A DNA stretch of 64,000 nucleotides from Arenicola marina (taxonomy: Eukaryota > Annelida > Polychaeta > Arenicolidae), in assembly GCA_964019135.1 (NCBI GenBank), contig OZ025250.1, positions 46,903,174 through 46,967,173 on the forward strand. The letters are read 5' to 3'. The position numbers were made by a program, and so were the translations under genes. The notes under the pieces were generated by a model. The model was not told the DNA's origin. It saw nothing but the letters and a program-made list of their open reading frames with translations, and did not search any database. Positions 24,170-35,924 of the stretch are shown in pieces. Numbering within the stretch: the first letter of the stretch is position 1; the number at the start of each line of letters is the position of its first letter.

Positions 24170-27095
24170 TCCCCGACACGGACCAATCCGACCTACCCCG
24201 ACACGGACTAATCCGACATACTCCAACCCGGACCACTCCGACTTTCCCCGACCCGGACCACTCCGACCTACCCCGACACGGACCACTCCGACACGGACCA
24301 CTCCGACCTTCCCCGACCCGGACCACTCCGACCTTCCCCGACCCGGACCACTCCGACCTAACCCGACACGGACCACTCCGACCTACCCCGACACGTACCA
24401 CTCCGACCTACTCCGACCCGGACCACTCTAACCTTCCCCGCAAAGGATTGCTCCGATCTACCCCGAAACGGACCACTCCGACCTACTCCGACCCGGACCA
24501 CTCCGACCTAACCCGACACGGACCACTCCGACCTACCCCGACACGTACCACTCCGACCTACTCCGACCCGGACCACTCTAACCTTCCCCGCAAAGGATTG
24601 CTCCGATCTACCCCGAAACGGGCCACTCCGACCTACCCCGACACGTACCACTCCGCCCTACCCCGACCCGAACTACTCCGATGCACTCCGACACGGACCA
24701 CTCCAACTTTCCTTGAAAAGGACCACTCCGACCTACCCCAACCCGGACCACTCTGACTTTCTCCGACACGGACCACTCCAACATTCGCTGTAACGAGCCA
24801 CTCCGACCTTCCCCGACACGCATCACACCGACCTACATCGACCCGAACACCTCCGACCCACCCTTCCCGGACCACTCCGACCTTTCTGGAAAAGGACAAC
24901 TCCGACCTTCCCCGACCCAGACCACTCCGAGCTTCCCCGATACGGACCAATCCGACCTACCCCGACACGGACTAATCCGACATACTCCAACCCGGACCAC
25001 TCCGACCTTCCCCGACCCGAACCACTCCGACCTACCCCGACACGGACCACTTCGACCCGGACCACTCCGACCTTCCCCGACCCGGACCACTCCGACCTAC
25101 CCCAACACGGACCAATCCGACCTACCCCGACACGTACCACTCCGACCTACTCCGACCCGGACCGCTTTAACCTTCCCCGAAAAGGACTGCTCCGACCTAC
25201 TCCGACCCGGACCACTCCGCCATACTCCGACCCGGACCACTCCAACACTCCCCGAAACGGGCCATCCCGACCTACCCCGACACGTACCACTCCGACCTAC
25301 CCGGACCCGAACCACTCCGATGCACTCCGAAACGGGCCACTCCGACCTACCCCGACACGGACTAATCCGACATACTCCAACCCGTACCACTCCGACCTTC
25401 CCCGACCGGGACCACTCCGACCTACCCCGACACGGACCACTCCAAGTTTCCTAGAAAAGGACCACGCCGACCTTCCCGGGCACGGACCACTCCGACCTTC
25501 CCCGACCCAGATCACCCCGACCTACCCCGTCACGGACTAATTCGACATACTCCAACCCGGACCACTCCGACCTTCCCCGACCCGGATCACTCCGACCTAC
25601 CCCGGCACGGACCACTCCGACAAGGACCACTCCGACCTACTCCGACCCGGACCACTCCGAGCTTCCCCGACACGGACCAATCCGACCTACCCCGACACGG
25701 ACTAATCCGACATACTCCAACCCGGACCACTCCGACCTTCCCCGACCCGGACCACTCCGACCTACCCCGACACGGACCACTCCGACACGGACCACTCCGA
25801 CCTTCCCCGACCCGGACCACTCCGACCTTCCCCGACCCGGACCACTCCGACCTAACCCGACACGGACCACTCCGACCTACCCCGACACGTACCACTCCGA
25901 CCTACTCCGACCCGGACCACTCTAACCTTCCCCGCAAAGGATTGCTCCGATCTACCCCGAAACGGACCACTCCGACCTACTCCGACCCGGACCACTCCGA
26001 CCTAACCCGACACGGACCACTCCGACCTACCCCGACACGTACCACTCCGACCTACTCCGACCCGGACCACTCTAACCTTCCCCGCAAAGGATTGCTCCGA
26101 TCTACCCCGAAACGGGCCACTCCGACCTACCCCGACACGTACCACTCCGCCCTACCCCGACCCGAACTACTCCGATGCACTCCGACACGGACCACTCCAA
26201 CTTTCCTTGAAAAGGACCACTCCGACCTACCCCAACCCGGACCACTCTGACTTTCTCCGACACGGACCACTCCAACATTCGCTGTAACGAGCCACTCCGA
26301 CCTTCCCCGACCCGAACCACTCCGACCTACCCCGACACGGACCACTTCGACCCGGACCACTCCGACCTTCCCCGACCCGGACCACTCCGACCTACCCCAA
26401 CACGGACCAATCCGACCTACCCCGACACGTACCACTCCGACCTACTCCGACCCGGACCGCTTTAACCTTCCCCGAAAAGGACTGCTCCGACCTACTCCGA
26501 CCCGGACCACTCCGCCATACTCCGACCCGGACCACTCCAACACTCCCCGAAACGGGCCATCCCGACCTACCCCGACACGTACCACTCCGACCTACCCCGA
26601 CCCGAACCACTCCGATGCACTCCGAAACGGGCCACTCCGACCTACCCCGACCCGTACCACTCCGACCTACCCGGACCCGAACCACTCCGATGCACTCCGA
26701 AACGGGCCATTCCGACCTACCCCGACACGTACCACTCCGACCTACCCGGACCCGAACCACTCCGATGCACTCCGAAACGGGCCACTCCGACCTACCCCGA
26801 CACGGACTAATCCGACATACTCCAACCCGTACCACTCCGACCTTCCCCGACCGGGACCACTCCGACCTACCCCGACACGGACCACTCCAAGTTTCCTAGA
26901 AAAGGACCACGCCGACCTTCCCGGGCACGGACCACTCCGACCTTCCCCGACCCAGATCACCCCGACCTACCCCGTCACGGACTAATTCGACATACTCCAA
27001 CCCGGACCACTCCGACCTTCCCCGACCCGGATCACTCCGACCTACCCCGGCACGGACCACTCCGACAAGGACCACTCCGACCTACTCCGACCCGG
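24170..27095. repeat. second large tandem duplication inside the 25-bp array
   Basis: Sequence at 24180-24830 recurs 1494 bp later. From about 25010 the offset becomes 1295 bp, and from about 25300 it becomes 1445 bp. So the right copy has lost about 199 bp (8 units) and gained 150 bp (6 units) relative to the left copy. Indels in whole units are what unequal exchange or slippage would produce. Confidence 0.75.
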
Positions 27096-27624
27096 ACCAC
27101 TCCGACCTTCCCCGACACGGACCAATCCGACATACTCCGACCCGGACCACTCCGACCTTCCCCGACCCGGACCACTCTAACCTTTCCCGAAACGGGCCAC
27201 TCCGACCTTCCCCGACACGCACCACACCGACCTACTCGGACACGGACCACACCGACCCAATCCCACCCGGACCACTCCGACCTACCACAACACGGACTAC
27301 TCCGACCTTCCTCGGCACGAACCACTCCGACCTACCCCGACCCGAACCACTCCGACCCAATCCCACCCGGACCACTCCGACTTTCCATGAAAAGGACCAC
27401 TCCGACCTTCCCCGACACAAGCCACTCCGACCTGCTCCGTCCCGGACCACTCCGACCTTATTCGACACGGACCACTCCGACCTATCAGGAAACGGACCAC
27501 ACCGACCTACCCCGACCGGGACCACTCCTATCTACCCGGACACGGACCACTTCGACCTACCCTGACCTGTAACATAATAACCTGTCCGGCCGTGATAACC
27601 TGTCCGGCCACGCTTCTTTCATGC

Positions 27625-27708
27625 CACTTAACCTAACCAGAACCCTAACACAAACCCTAATCCTAACCCTGGCACTAACCTAATCCTATCACTACCCTAA
27701 ACCTATAA
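27625..27708. repeat. degenerate telomere-like CCCTAA stretch
   Basis: Several CCCTAA hexamers and one-base variants (AACCCTAACACAAACCCTAA, then CCTAATCC, then TACCCTAAACC) lie within 85 bp between the array and a stray array unit at 27808-27868. The register is broken, so this is at best a decayed interstitial telomeric sequence; a chance AT/C-rich tract is also possible. Confidence 0.45.
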
Positions 27709-27807
27709 TACATGGGCTATTTACATAACAACCCCATTCGCTGCGCATGCGCACACGCCAGCCGGACACTTTATCACGGCGGACAGGTTATCATGCTACA
27801 CCGGAAC

Positions 27808-27868
27808 ACTCCGACCACCGCAACCCTCACCACTCCGACCTACTCCGACCCGGATCACTCTGACGTAA
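27808..27868. repeat. isolated units of the 25-bp repeat
   Basis: About two units (CAACCCTCACCACTCCGACC and following) separated from the main array by 230 bp. The same variant occurs at the far left end of the array (about 18763), so both edges carry the same unit type. Confidence 0.8.
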
Positions 27869-27919
27869 TCTTGCCCCCCCCCCCACCCCCTCCTTCTCCC
27901 ATACGGAGATTGGTTGTGC

Positions 27920-29352
27920 TTACTTGGAGAGCAGCTCCAACACCACGTCGATCACAGGCCTTTCTGCCGGATCAAACCGGCAGCACTGTGTATGTACGTC
28001 GCCCAGGCCTGTGTCCTCCGGCAGGTGCTTGTACTTGTCCGAACCCCGGGGTAATTTATTGGCGGTCATTGCCGTCAACACATTGTCAAGATTATTCTGA
28101 CCTTTCAGTTCTCTTTTCCAGGGAAACTCATAATCAGGCGAGAGTAGGCAAAATACGATCATGCCGTAACACCAAATGTCCACGCACTTTAAAGCTGTGA
28201 TGTCTGCCGATGCCAGGGTTTCCAGGAGCTGTTCTGGTGCGAAGAACACCCTTGTTCCCCGTTGTACATGCTCTGTTACACTGTGCAGAAGAGACGCGGT
28301 TTGGAGGTGTCTTGCCCTGGCTTCACCAAAGTCTGCGAGCTTGAAAATAACTAACTCCCCGGAATTCCTAACCAAAACGTTAGCCGGCTTTAGGTCTCTG
28401 TGGCAGATGTCTTTGTGGTGAAGGAAAGCCAAACCCATGGCAATGTCCAATGCTGCCTTACGCAGCACCCCTCGCTTAACTCCAACTTCTTCAATAAGGT
28501 CTGCTTCTGCTAGAACACTCAACAACTCCGCCAGAGTGCTACCTTCTCGAGAACCCTCGGTCTCAGGAATCTTCATTTCGTCAAGATTGAACTCAAGAAA
28601 TTCCAAAACAAGACTGAAAGGTTCAAGACACACACCCCGAAGACGAACAATATTGGGGTGGGCTGTCTTACTGATGAGCTTAATTTCTTTGCAAAGCCGT
28701 TGAACGGCATCGTCCTCCAACATCCGCTTGATGACGATTCTGGAATTATCTGAATAGAAAAAAAAATCAGAAATTTGTTTTATATAATGAAAATGGTCAT
28801 GCCAATATATCGTTGATATTAAAGTGAACAACACAAAACATGCGCCACATTGGGATGATTTATCTCAGCTACTAAACTGAAGACCTGAAATTAAACAAAA
28901 TGGACAATCTTTGGTAAATGCGGTTGCGAGAGAATGGGGGGAGGGGGGGGGGGGCGGGGGGGCGGGGGCAGGTGCGCCCTGGTAGACTTGAAGTTCTGAC
29001 ATTTTTTGACTAGTAACCCTTAAGGAGAGTTGTACATTAACAATGGAGTCTTACCGCTGCAACATGGTCTTAGCATGAACCGTTGAGAATTCGGGCGATA
29101 TTTAACGGCGCGGTTTAGGCTTTCTTGACAACATTTACCGCGTTATGGAACATGATTATTGCCAATATAATCCACAGTGCACATGAGTAAGATAATTGCC
29201 TTATATCCTCTAATCTAACACTCACCAGCTTTCATGGTACCACTGAGGACTCTGCCAAACCCTCCTCTGGCTATCTGCCGACCTTCCTTTACATCTGATC
29301 GCGCCAGGATTTGGACACCAAACGTTACGAGCTCGTCTCTCAAGGTCTGCAT
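27920..29352 (-). CDS. protein kinase, Ser/Thr type (tyrosine-kinase-like group), two exons
   Basis: Joined from exon 29352-29226 (127 nt) and exon 28749-27920 (830 nt including the TAA stop). The 476-nt intron has donor GTGAGT and acceptor TTTTCTATTCAG, and the two exons keep one frame through a split aspartate codon. The 318 residues hold a complete kinase domain: Gly-rich loop GGFGRV (30-35), ATP-binding lysine in IVIKRM (50), helix-C glutamate (about 64), catalytic loop HRDLKPANVL (159-168), DFG (182-184), APE (213-215) and a C-lobe ending ERPVIDVVLELL. The DLKPAN form predicts serine/threonine specificity, and HPNIVRLRGVC is typical of tyrosine-kinase-like kinases. All catalytic residues are present, so the enzyme should be active. 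The first ATG (29352) directly follows an AG with a pyrimidine-rich stretch, so it may instead be an internal exon and upstream domains may be missing. Downstream, the transcript runs straight towards the 25-bp array; no AATAAA is visible before it. Confidence 0.87.
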
Positions 29353-30084
29353 CTGGCGCAATGAAAAGAACACTCATTGAAACATATCAGGCCATAACAT
29401 GTCATCACATTACCAGAGATGGCCTAAAGGCCAGAGCCGACAGCTTGCTGAAAGACAGCGATCGTGAGAGTTCTTAAAAAAATTACAAAAAGCTCAATTA
29501 TGTCATGTGCTTGTCACCTATATATGCCTAATTGAAAACCTTTTATAATTCAAAAATATCTGTCCCAGTGACTCTTGTAAAAGACTCAGCGCTCATTTTT
29601 GTCAGAGCACCCTGTCGCAAGGATTGTTTTCGGTTGTTCTCTAAAGTCCAAAGTGTCCAATGTTAGTTGCCCCACTCCGCTTATCACATGCGGTCTTCAA
29701 TTGCCTGCTTTCAGGCCCACGATAAAAGGCAATTAGACCAACCGTTGAAAACAATCATGGCGCCTAAGCGGTCAGCGTAGACGTTGGACTCTCGTTATGA
29801 AGCCCAGCGATTCGCACATCAGACATTTATTTGCAAAAACGCAAGCCACAAATGAAAAGTCGAATGATTTGTGGTTATGTTGGTTTTAAAGAAATGCGAA
29901 AACAGCAAAGATGTTATTATGAAATTGCATTTTTTTATGGCATCATGAGCGTTTCACCGGCAAAAAGGCTGGTGTCTGCTGCCACTTTAGTGCGAGCATG
30001 TGAGTGATGAAGTGGCCTGTCGTAATTCATCACATAACATATAAGGACATAACATATGAGGACATAACATATTATCTGCCGCAC
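29353..30084. other. sequence upstream of the kinase exons, nothing recognised
   Basis: Single-copy sequence in which further 5' exons of the kinase might lie, but none can be identified. A small inverted pair (CAATTGCCT near 29700 and AGGCAATT near 29726) is the only structure noted. Confidence 0.4.
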
Positions 30085-30230
30085 CGAACTGACGGTCTGG
30101 TCGGCGTGACAGCCGCACTGGGCTGACGATTGGTGTGACGACCGCACTGGGCTGACGGTTGGTGTGACGGCCGGACTGGCCTGACGGTCGGGTCGGTGTG
30201 ACAGCCGCACTGGGTTGATTGTCGGCTTTG
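30085..30230. repeat. 29-33 bp tandem repeat (about 4.5 units)
   Basis: Units built on GGTGTGACGGCCGCACTGGG followed by CTGACGGT. It lies inside a 126-codon minus-strand frame that looks spurious. Confidence 0.75.
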
Positions 30231-31255
30231 CTGACGAAAACATAATTTTACGGTGGAGACAGAGTTGAGTTTCTTTGCATTCGAATGGTGTGTTTGGGCC
30301 ATATTTGCACATCACTGTTTGCCAACCTACCTTGAGTTAGTCTAGTCCGAATTGTGTTTGATGCTAATGCGTCCAACAAATTTTTCCGCGCCCTGTCGCA
30401 AGTCGGTGAATGTCACGGGTAGGTCAGGTAACATATATACCATATGTGTAACATATAGAGCGCCACCTGGTTGGAGATCACCACATAGCACATCATCCAA
30501 TCATATATCAGATAATCCCATCCAAGTGTCAATGGCCTACTGGAGAAGGCTTGAGAACCCCTCACTGACACTGATTCGTATAGAACGTTATCAGATCGCA
30601 GGCTATGGGTGTGTTGTTTTTAAGGTAGAGGTCTGGACGGCTCAGCCCAGTTGAACAGTTGACAGTTGAACATATAGATCAACCGAAAGAGCTGACATAA
30701 AATTGCTCGATTGTGGGTCTATTTGACAATGCATATCCTGCAATATGGTGACCAGTAGATATCGCCGCTCTGTTAAAGTGACGCTTGAAATCTACTGACC
30801 ATTGAAATTGACTACTGTGGTTTTTCTACAGTGAGAATACACAAAATAAGGTAGGGGCCCATTGCAACAGGGTCTCTCATAATAGACCAATTCACACTCC
30901 GACACTAAGCCCCGCCCACGCTTGAGTTCTTTTCCTTAATCATGAATATAAAATTGACAATCATAGCTGATGGTGGGTGCAAGTGAGAAGTACTCATCTC
31001 TGAAACTGACAAAATGACAACAAAATGGCATGCTGCTTTATTTGTCCGACTTGTCGGACACAACACACGCGGAAGACCTTTTTTCACTACATGATAGGTT
31101 ACAGTAACAGTTTCTTCGTTGAATTATTGGCAGCCTGGATCGGTCTATTCCTGTAAACTATGAACGAGCTGTCCGCCTGTAGCGTACTGTGGGTGGCGGG
31201 AGGAATCGCGCGATGTCATGACAGCGGGTTGCTGCCAGGAGATTGGTTATTTGTA
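30231..31255. other. single-copy region, no supported gene
   Basis: Contains two short frames (30352-30654 plus, 30905-31087 minus) without domains or splice context. Nothing else seen. Confidence 0.45.
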
Positions 31256-31500
31256 TATTTAGGACGTTTTAACCACGTTTGGTCATATCGCGTCAATGGG
31301 AGAAGGAAAGTAGAGTGGAGCCATGTACCCAGGGGTAACACCCTACTCTTTGCGAAGAAGGACATATTAGGATCCTTATCCTGCGACCACCCAGACATGG
31401 CCACAGCGGCGCTCGGACCATCGATCCACGTGCCTTTAATCTCTGAGGTGGCCAGGGCACTCAATGCGAGCGCTCTAACCCACTGAGCTACCGGGCCGGC
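31256..31500 (-). mobile_element. tRNA-derived SINE (family 2), with head
   Basis: On the minus strand it starts GGCCCGGTAGCTCAGTGGG followed by TTAGAGCGCTCG, a clear tRNA-like 5' half with A box TAGCTCAGTGG (31480-31490). A degenerate B-box-like GGATCGATGGTCC and the family 2 body follow. The body matches 9765-9945. The unpaired acceptor and missing intact T-arm exclude a functional tRNA gene. It abuts the 30-bp array. Confidence 0.75.
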
Positions 31501-31504
31501 CCTG

Positions 31505-33066
31505 AGTGCCAGGAGATACCAACCAGGGAGCGGAAGTACCAGGAGGGGCTAAACAGGGAATGGAAGTACCAGGAGGGGCTAAACAGGGAACGGAATTACC
31601 AGGAGGGGCTAAACAGGGAAATGAAGTACCAGGAGGGGCTAAACAGTGAATGGAAGTACCAGGAGGTGCCAGATAGGAAATGGAAGTACCAGGTGGGGCT
31701 AAACAGGGAATGGAAGTACCAGGAGGGGCTAAACAGGGAAATGAAGTACCAGGTCGGGCTAAAGAGGGAATGGAAGTACCAGGAGGTGCCAGACAGGAAA
31801 TGGAAGTACCAGGTGGGCCTAAACAGGAAACGGAATTACCAGGAGGGGCTAAACAGGGAAAGGAAGTACCAGGAGGGACCAGACGGGAAATGGAATTACC
31901 AGGTGGGGCTAAACAGGGAATGGAAGTACCAGGAGGGGCTCAACAGGAAATGGGAGTACCAGGTGGGGCTAAACAGGGAATGGGAGTACCAGGAGGGGCT
32001 AAACAGGGAATGGAAGTACCAGGAGGGGCTAAACATGGAATGGAAGTACCAGGAGGGGCTAAACAGAGAATGGAAATACCAGGAGGGGCTAAACAGGGAA
32101 TGGAAGTACCGGGAGGGGCTAAACAGTGAATGGAAGTACCAGGTGGGGCTAAACAGGCAATGGAAGTACCTGGAGGTGCCAGACAGGAAATGGAAGTGCC
32201 AGGTGGGGCTAGACAGGAAATGGGAGTACCAGGAGGGACCAGACAGGAAATTAAAGTTCCAGGATGGGCTAAGCAGGGAACGGAAGTACCAGGAGGGACC
32301 AGACCGGGAATGGAAGTACCAGGTGGGGCTAAACAGGGAAAAGAAGTACCAGGTGGGGCTAAACAGGAGGGACCAGAGAGGAAATGGAAGTACCAGGAGG
32401 GGCTCAACAGGGAATGGGAGTACCAGGTGGGGCTAAACAGGGAATGGAAGTACCAGGTGGGCCTAAGCAGGGAACGAATATAACAGGTGGGAACAAACAG
32501 GGACTGGGAGTACCAGGCGGGGCTAAACAGGGAAAGGAAGTAACAGGTGGGCCTAAGCAGGGAATGGAAGTACCAGGAGGTGCCAGGCAGGAAATGGAAG
32601 TACCAGGTGAGGCTAAACAGGGAATGGAAGTACCAGGAGGGGCTCAACAGGAAATGGGAGTACCAGGTGGGGCTAAACAGGGAATGGGAGTACCAGGAGG
32701 GGCTAAACAGGGAATGGAAGTACCAGGAGGGGCTAAACATGGAATGGAAGTACCAGGAGGGGCTAAACAGAGAATGGAAGTACCAGGTGGGCCTAAGCAG
32801 GGAACGAATATAACAGGTGGGAACAAACAGGGACTGGGAGTACCAGGCGGGGCTAAACAGGGAAAGGAAGTAACAGGTGGGCCTAAGCAGGGAATGGAAG
32901 TACCAGGAGGTGCCAGGCAGGAAATGGAAGTACCAGGTGAGGCTAAACAGGGAATGGAAGTACCAGGAGGGGCTAAACAGGGAAAGGAAGTACCAGGTGG
33001 GGCTAAACATGGAATGGGAGTACCAGGAGGGGCCAAACAGAAAAAGGAGTGTCAGGAGAGAATAAG
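31505..33066. repeat. 30-bp minisatellite (about 52 units)
   Basis: Unit AATGGAAGTACCAGGAGGGG plus CTAAACAGGG. As 30 is a multiple of three, every frame without a stop stays open: plus-strand frames read KYQEGLNREW or MEVPGGAKQG repeats and the minus strand has a 390-codon frame. A 330-bp block containing the variant GGAACGAATATAACAGGTGG at 32475 recurs at 32805, showing a second-level duplication. Confidence 0.96.
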
Positions 33067-34469
33067 CATGTAATGCCAAGTTGGGATAAAGACTGAATGT
33101 GCGTGCCAACATGAGGTAAGCAAATCAACTGTGGCTTTTCTAGAGATGAGCTACTGATCCATCGTTTACACTGAGACATAGTTGAGAGTGTTTTACCCTG
33201 AGTATCGCCTCCTTACGTAGCCTACGAGATCCGATCCAAGCTATAATGTTTATGAGAGCCTCTGATATGTACACTGATAATACCCGCGGGCCAATATATA
33301 GGCACATCGACGTCGTGCTTCCTGCTAAATTGAACGGTAATGTTGTAGATATTACCTCACAATACTTTATCTTAGCAGGGCAGGGTTGTCACCTTGAACA
33401 TCAGAACCAAGCGGTTAAGTCACTTTTTGTCTAAGACTAGATGTAACATTTGGATGTTGCGCGATTTAGGTGTTCCGCCTTGTTGCCATGAATTTATGAA
33501 AGCGCCATGAATCAAGGACAATTTAGAAGGTGACCTGTGATCAAAGTTACGTGAGACAGCAAGATTACAGAGTTGGTGGATCGCCCCCTGTTGGGCGATT
33601 GCGATTAGGAGTGGTAATTAACTCATTAAGCACTAGATCGCCGCTGCCTCCCACAAACATCCTTATTCAACGCTATTACATAATACGACCAAGATTATGA
33701 TCTCATTCCAGACACTCGACACGTCACATATCTGCTTGACTTACCCACCAGACCTGGATATTGATACCTGAGAACCGCAGAACGATGCCGAGTGTCTCCC
33801 AAGAGGTGGTGACAATGGCGAGCGGCGCCATAGAGGGAGATCTCAACTCGACAGGATGGGCCTTGAGAGCCGGGTGTGTATGCCCCGCCCCCCTACGCAT
33901 TTCCCCAATGATACCAGTAACAACCCACGGGGGTCAGGCTGATGTGACCTCTGGCAGAGCGAGGTGCGTGGTACGTGGCATGTGGCACGTTGTACAAACC
34001 AGAACGTCACCCCGCGCCAAGAGAAGCAGGTAACATGGGGCACTGGGGCGCGGGGAGATTTGGGGGGGGGCGCACTTCGGTGTTTAACTCACAAATCTGC
34101 TCACCAGGGCGAGGCACCTTTTGGTCCAGGCGGCTCGAACCCATCACTATCGTCACGAGGGACATGGGACGTTGGTGCCTGCGGCCATTTCAATGCGCAT
34201 GAAGGACTAATTGAAGGCAAGCAGAAACCTCCCGGGACACTGACATGGGAACCTCTCGGGCAATGAAATGGCAATTGGGGTTGGATGAACGTTGCCCCAA
34301 AGGACAATGTCACGGTGCGAGCCCTCGAAATGTTGATCCTCAGCTCATCCGAGCTGTCTTGAGCCAGGAAGCACACACACCCCGCCCCACCCCCTCACAC
34401 ACACCTCGCCAGTCACACACAGGACCTTACCGACAAAGTAACATATTTGTCCATTTCACTAACGTGGTC
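33067..34469. other. single-copy region, no supported gene
   Basis: No recognised coding region. The plus frames at 33246-33434 and 33761-34033 have no domains. A B-box-like GGTTCGAGCC occurs on the minus strand near 34130 without a matching A box. Confidence 0.45.
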
Positions 34470-34575
34470 TGGGGCATGTTTCATTCCTTCATCCTTCATC
34501 GTCTCGGGAGGTTCCTTGGCCCAATTTAGCCTGTATGTGCACAAAAGTGGCCTAAAACACCAACATTCCATTCCA
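34470..34575 (+). mobile_element. SINE family 1, body fragment
   Basis: Shows the same body as the SINE at 3200-3425: TGTTTCATTCCTTCATCC, then TCGGGAGGTTCC, then GTGCACAAAAGTGGCC and TAAAACACCAA. The tRNA-like head is not recognisable. Confidence 0.6.
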
Positions 34576-34848
34576 CTAACGTGGTACTGTTTACATGGGG
34601 CACAGAGGGTACGTACCCCCCCCCCCCACACACACACACACTTTCTCTGAAGAAGTGGGCACAAGGGGCACAAGCAAAGAATCTTTACGCACAACACCCG
34701 CACCCTCCACCCCGGTCGCACGTTCCTCGCCTGGATAACACCCCCCCCCCCACCCCCTCCACCCCGGTCACTCACTGGAGCCGCGCCTGGATAATGCTTC
34801 AATAAATGCTGCCCCCCCCCTTTCATAAATTCCTGGATCGGCCAAGGT

Positions 34849-35131
34849 AGCTGGCCCCCCATGTAAACCCTGACCAGCTGTGCTGTGGATGCGAGCAAGG
34901 GGGAGGTGTCAGAGGGTAGCTGGCCCCCCATGTAAACCCTGACCAGCTGTGCTGTGGATGCGGCCAAGGGGGAGGTGTCAGAGGTTAGCTGGCCCCCCAT
35001 GTAAACCCTGACCAGCTGGGCTGTAGATGCGGCCAAGGGGGAGATGTCAGAGGGTAGCTGGCCCCCCATGTAAACCCTGACCAGCTGTGCTATGGATGCG
35101 GCCAAGGGGGAGGTGTCAGAGTGTAGCCGGC
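34849..35131. repeat. 69-bp tandem repeat (4 units)
   Basis: Four units start at 34849, 34918, 34987 and 35056, with a fifth decaying at 35125. Each unit opens with AGCTGGCCCCCCATG and holds CCAGCT 25 bp later, an inverted pair AGCTGG/CCAGCT. Because 69 is a multiple of three, a minus-strand frame with a 23-residue period stays open; not a gene. Confidence 0.92.
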
Positions 35132-35924
35132 AAGTACGTAGCCCAAGGTGAATTGTGAACATCCTCATGAAGTCAAGGGGAAGGCATGTGAGAGAGTTGT
35201 CGGTCAGTTGTTAACTAGCACAGCGTTGTTTTTTCGGTGTTTGCGGAGCGCTAATGTCGGTATTTAGTTTCCAGAGGCCGTGATGTGGTGGTGATGTGAT
35301 GGCAGGAATAGAATCCAGCGGGCCATGTCCGTCATCTTGTGGCACAAAGTTATCTACAGGTTGCTGATAAGCCCTCTGGAGCATCTCTTGGGTGGTGTGT
35401 TATTGGGTAGAGAGAGGGTAGGGAGGCCGGGGGGCGAGTGTACTATAGGCCATCGACCATACAGAGATATTTCTTGAGTGGTGCGTGGTGCGAGGGGGGA
35501 AGGCGCGGAGGGGGGCGGGGGGGGGGGTGTCAGGGGGGGGGGCAGGGAGGGGGGACCTGGACCTGGGCCGTTGAGGGGTTCTGGGAGGGGGGTAAGATGG
35601 CCGTGTGGTTGTTCTGCTGTGCCCCTTGGCGGTGGGGCGGTTCTGTTCAGGGGAAGGGGTGGGGCTGGGACTGGGGATGCTGTGAAGTTAACTTGGCGGT
35701 GGGGCCCGGCTGTTAGGAGCATGTGGTGGAGATGGGACTGGGTTGCGGGGGGGGGGGTTGCTAAGCCCGACCCCCTTCAGCCGGGTCGGTACACCCGACA
35801 TCACAGTCAAGCTGACGTACAAGAAGGGTGAGAGGTTGACAACCAACAGACCATCAGCAACCAGATGTCATTGTGTCTACATCAGCAGCAGGAGACAACG
35901 GGAATATTGGTACTGAATATTGGA
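35132..35924. other. G-rich single-copy region
   Basis: Contains long G runs between 35490 and 35760 with G-quadruplex potential on the plus strand. No gene supported. Confidence 0.5.

Larger units (their letters stand above)
18700..27575. repeat. 25-bp minisatellite array (about 350 units)
   Basis: The unit CACTCCGACCTACCCCGACC plus CGGAC is repeated for nearly 9 kb with variants in the middle (CTACCCC, CTTCCCC, CTACTCC) and end (ACCCGGAC, ACACGGAC, AAACGGGC). The unit itself looks like two diverged half-units of 12-13 bp around CCGAC. The plus strand is C-rich. Open frames occur in all three phases of both strands because 25 is not a multiple of three; they show the same 25-residue period (for example TPTRTTPTYPDPDHSDLPR) and are not genes. 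Occasional longer variants (CTTTTCTCGAAAAGGACC, CATTCGCTGTAACGGGCC) mark larger duplicated blocks. Confidence 0.96.

Noticed and set aside
18836-26960. Dozens of frames of 60-312 codons on both strands
   Set aside because: All follow the 25-bp unit and have a 25-residue period.
31448-31500. Functional tRNA gene
   Set aside because: Only the 5' half is tRNA-like; the B box is degenerate and the SINE body follows.
31621-33112. Frames of 271, 229 and 390 codons resembling simple structural proteins
   Set aside because: The 30-bp unit is open in several frames of both strands; the composition follows the DNA repeat.
34100-34160. Another tRNA-derived SINE head (GGTTCGAGCC on the minus strand)
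   Set aside because: A single B-box match without A box or recognisable body in the right order.
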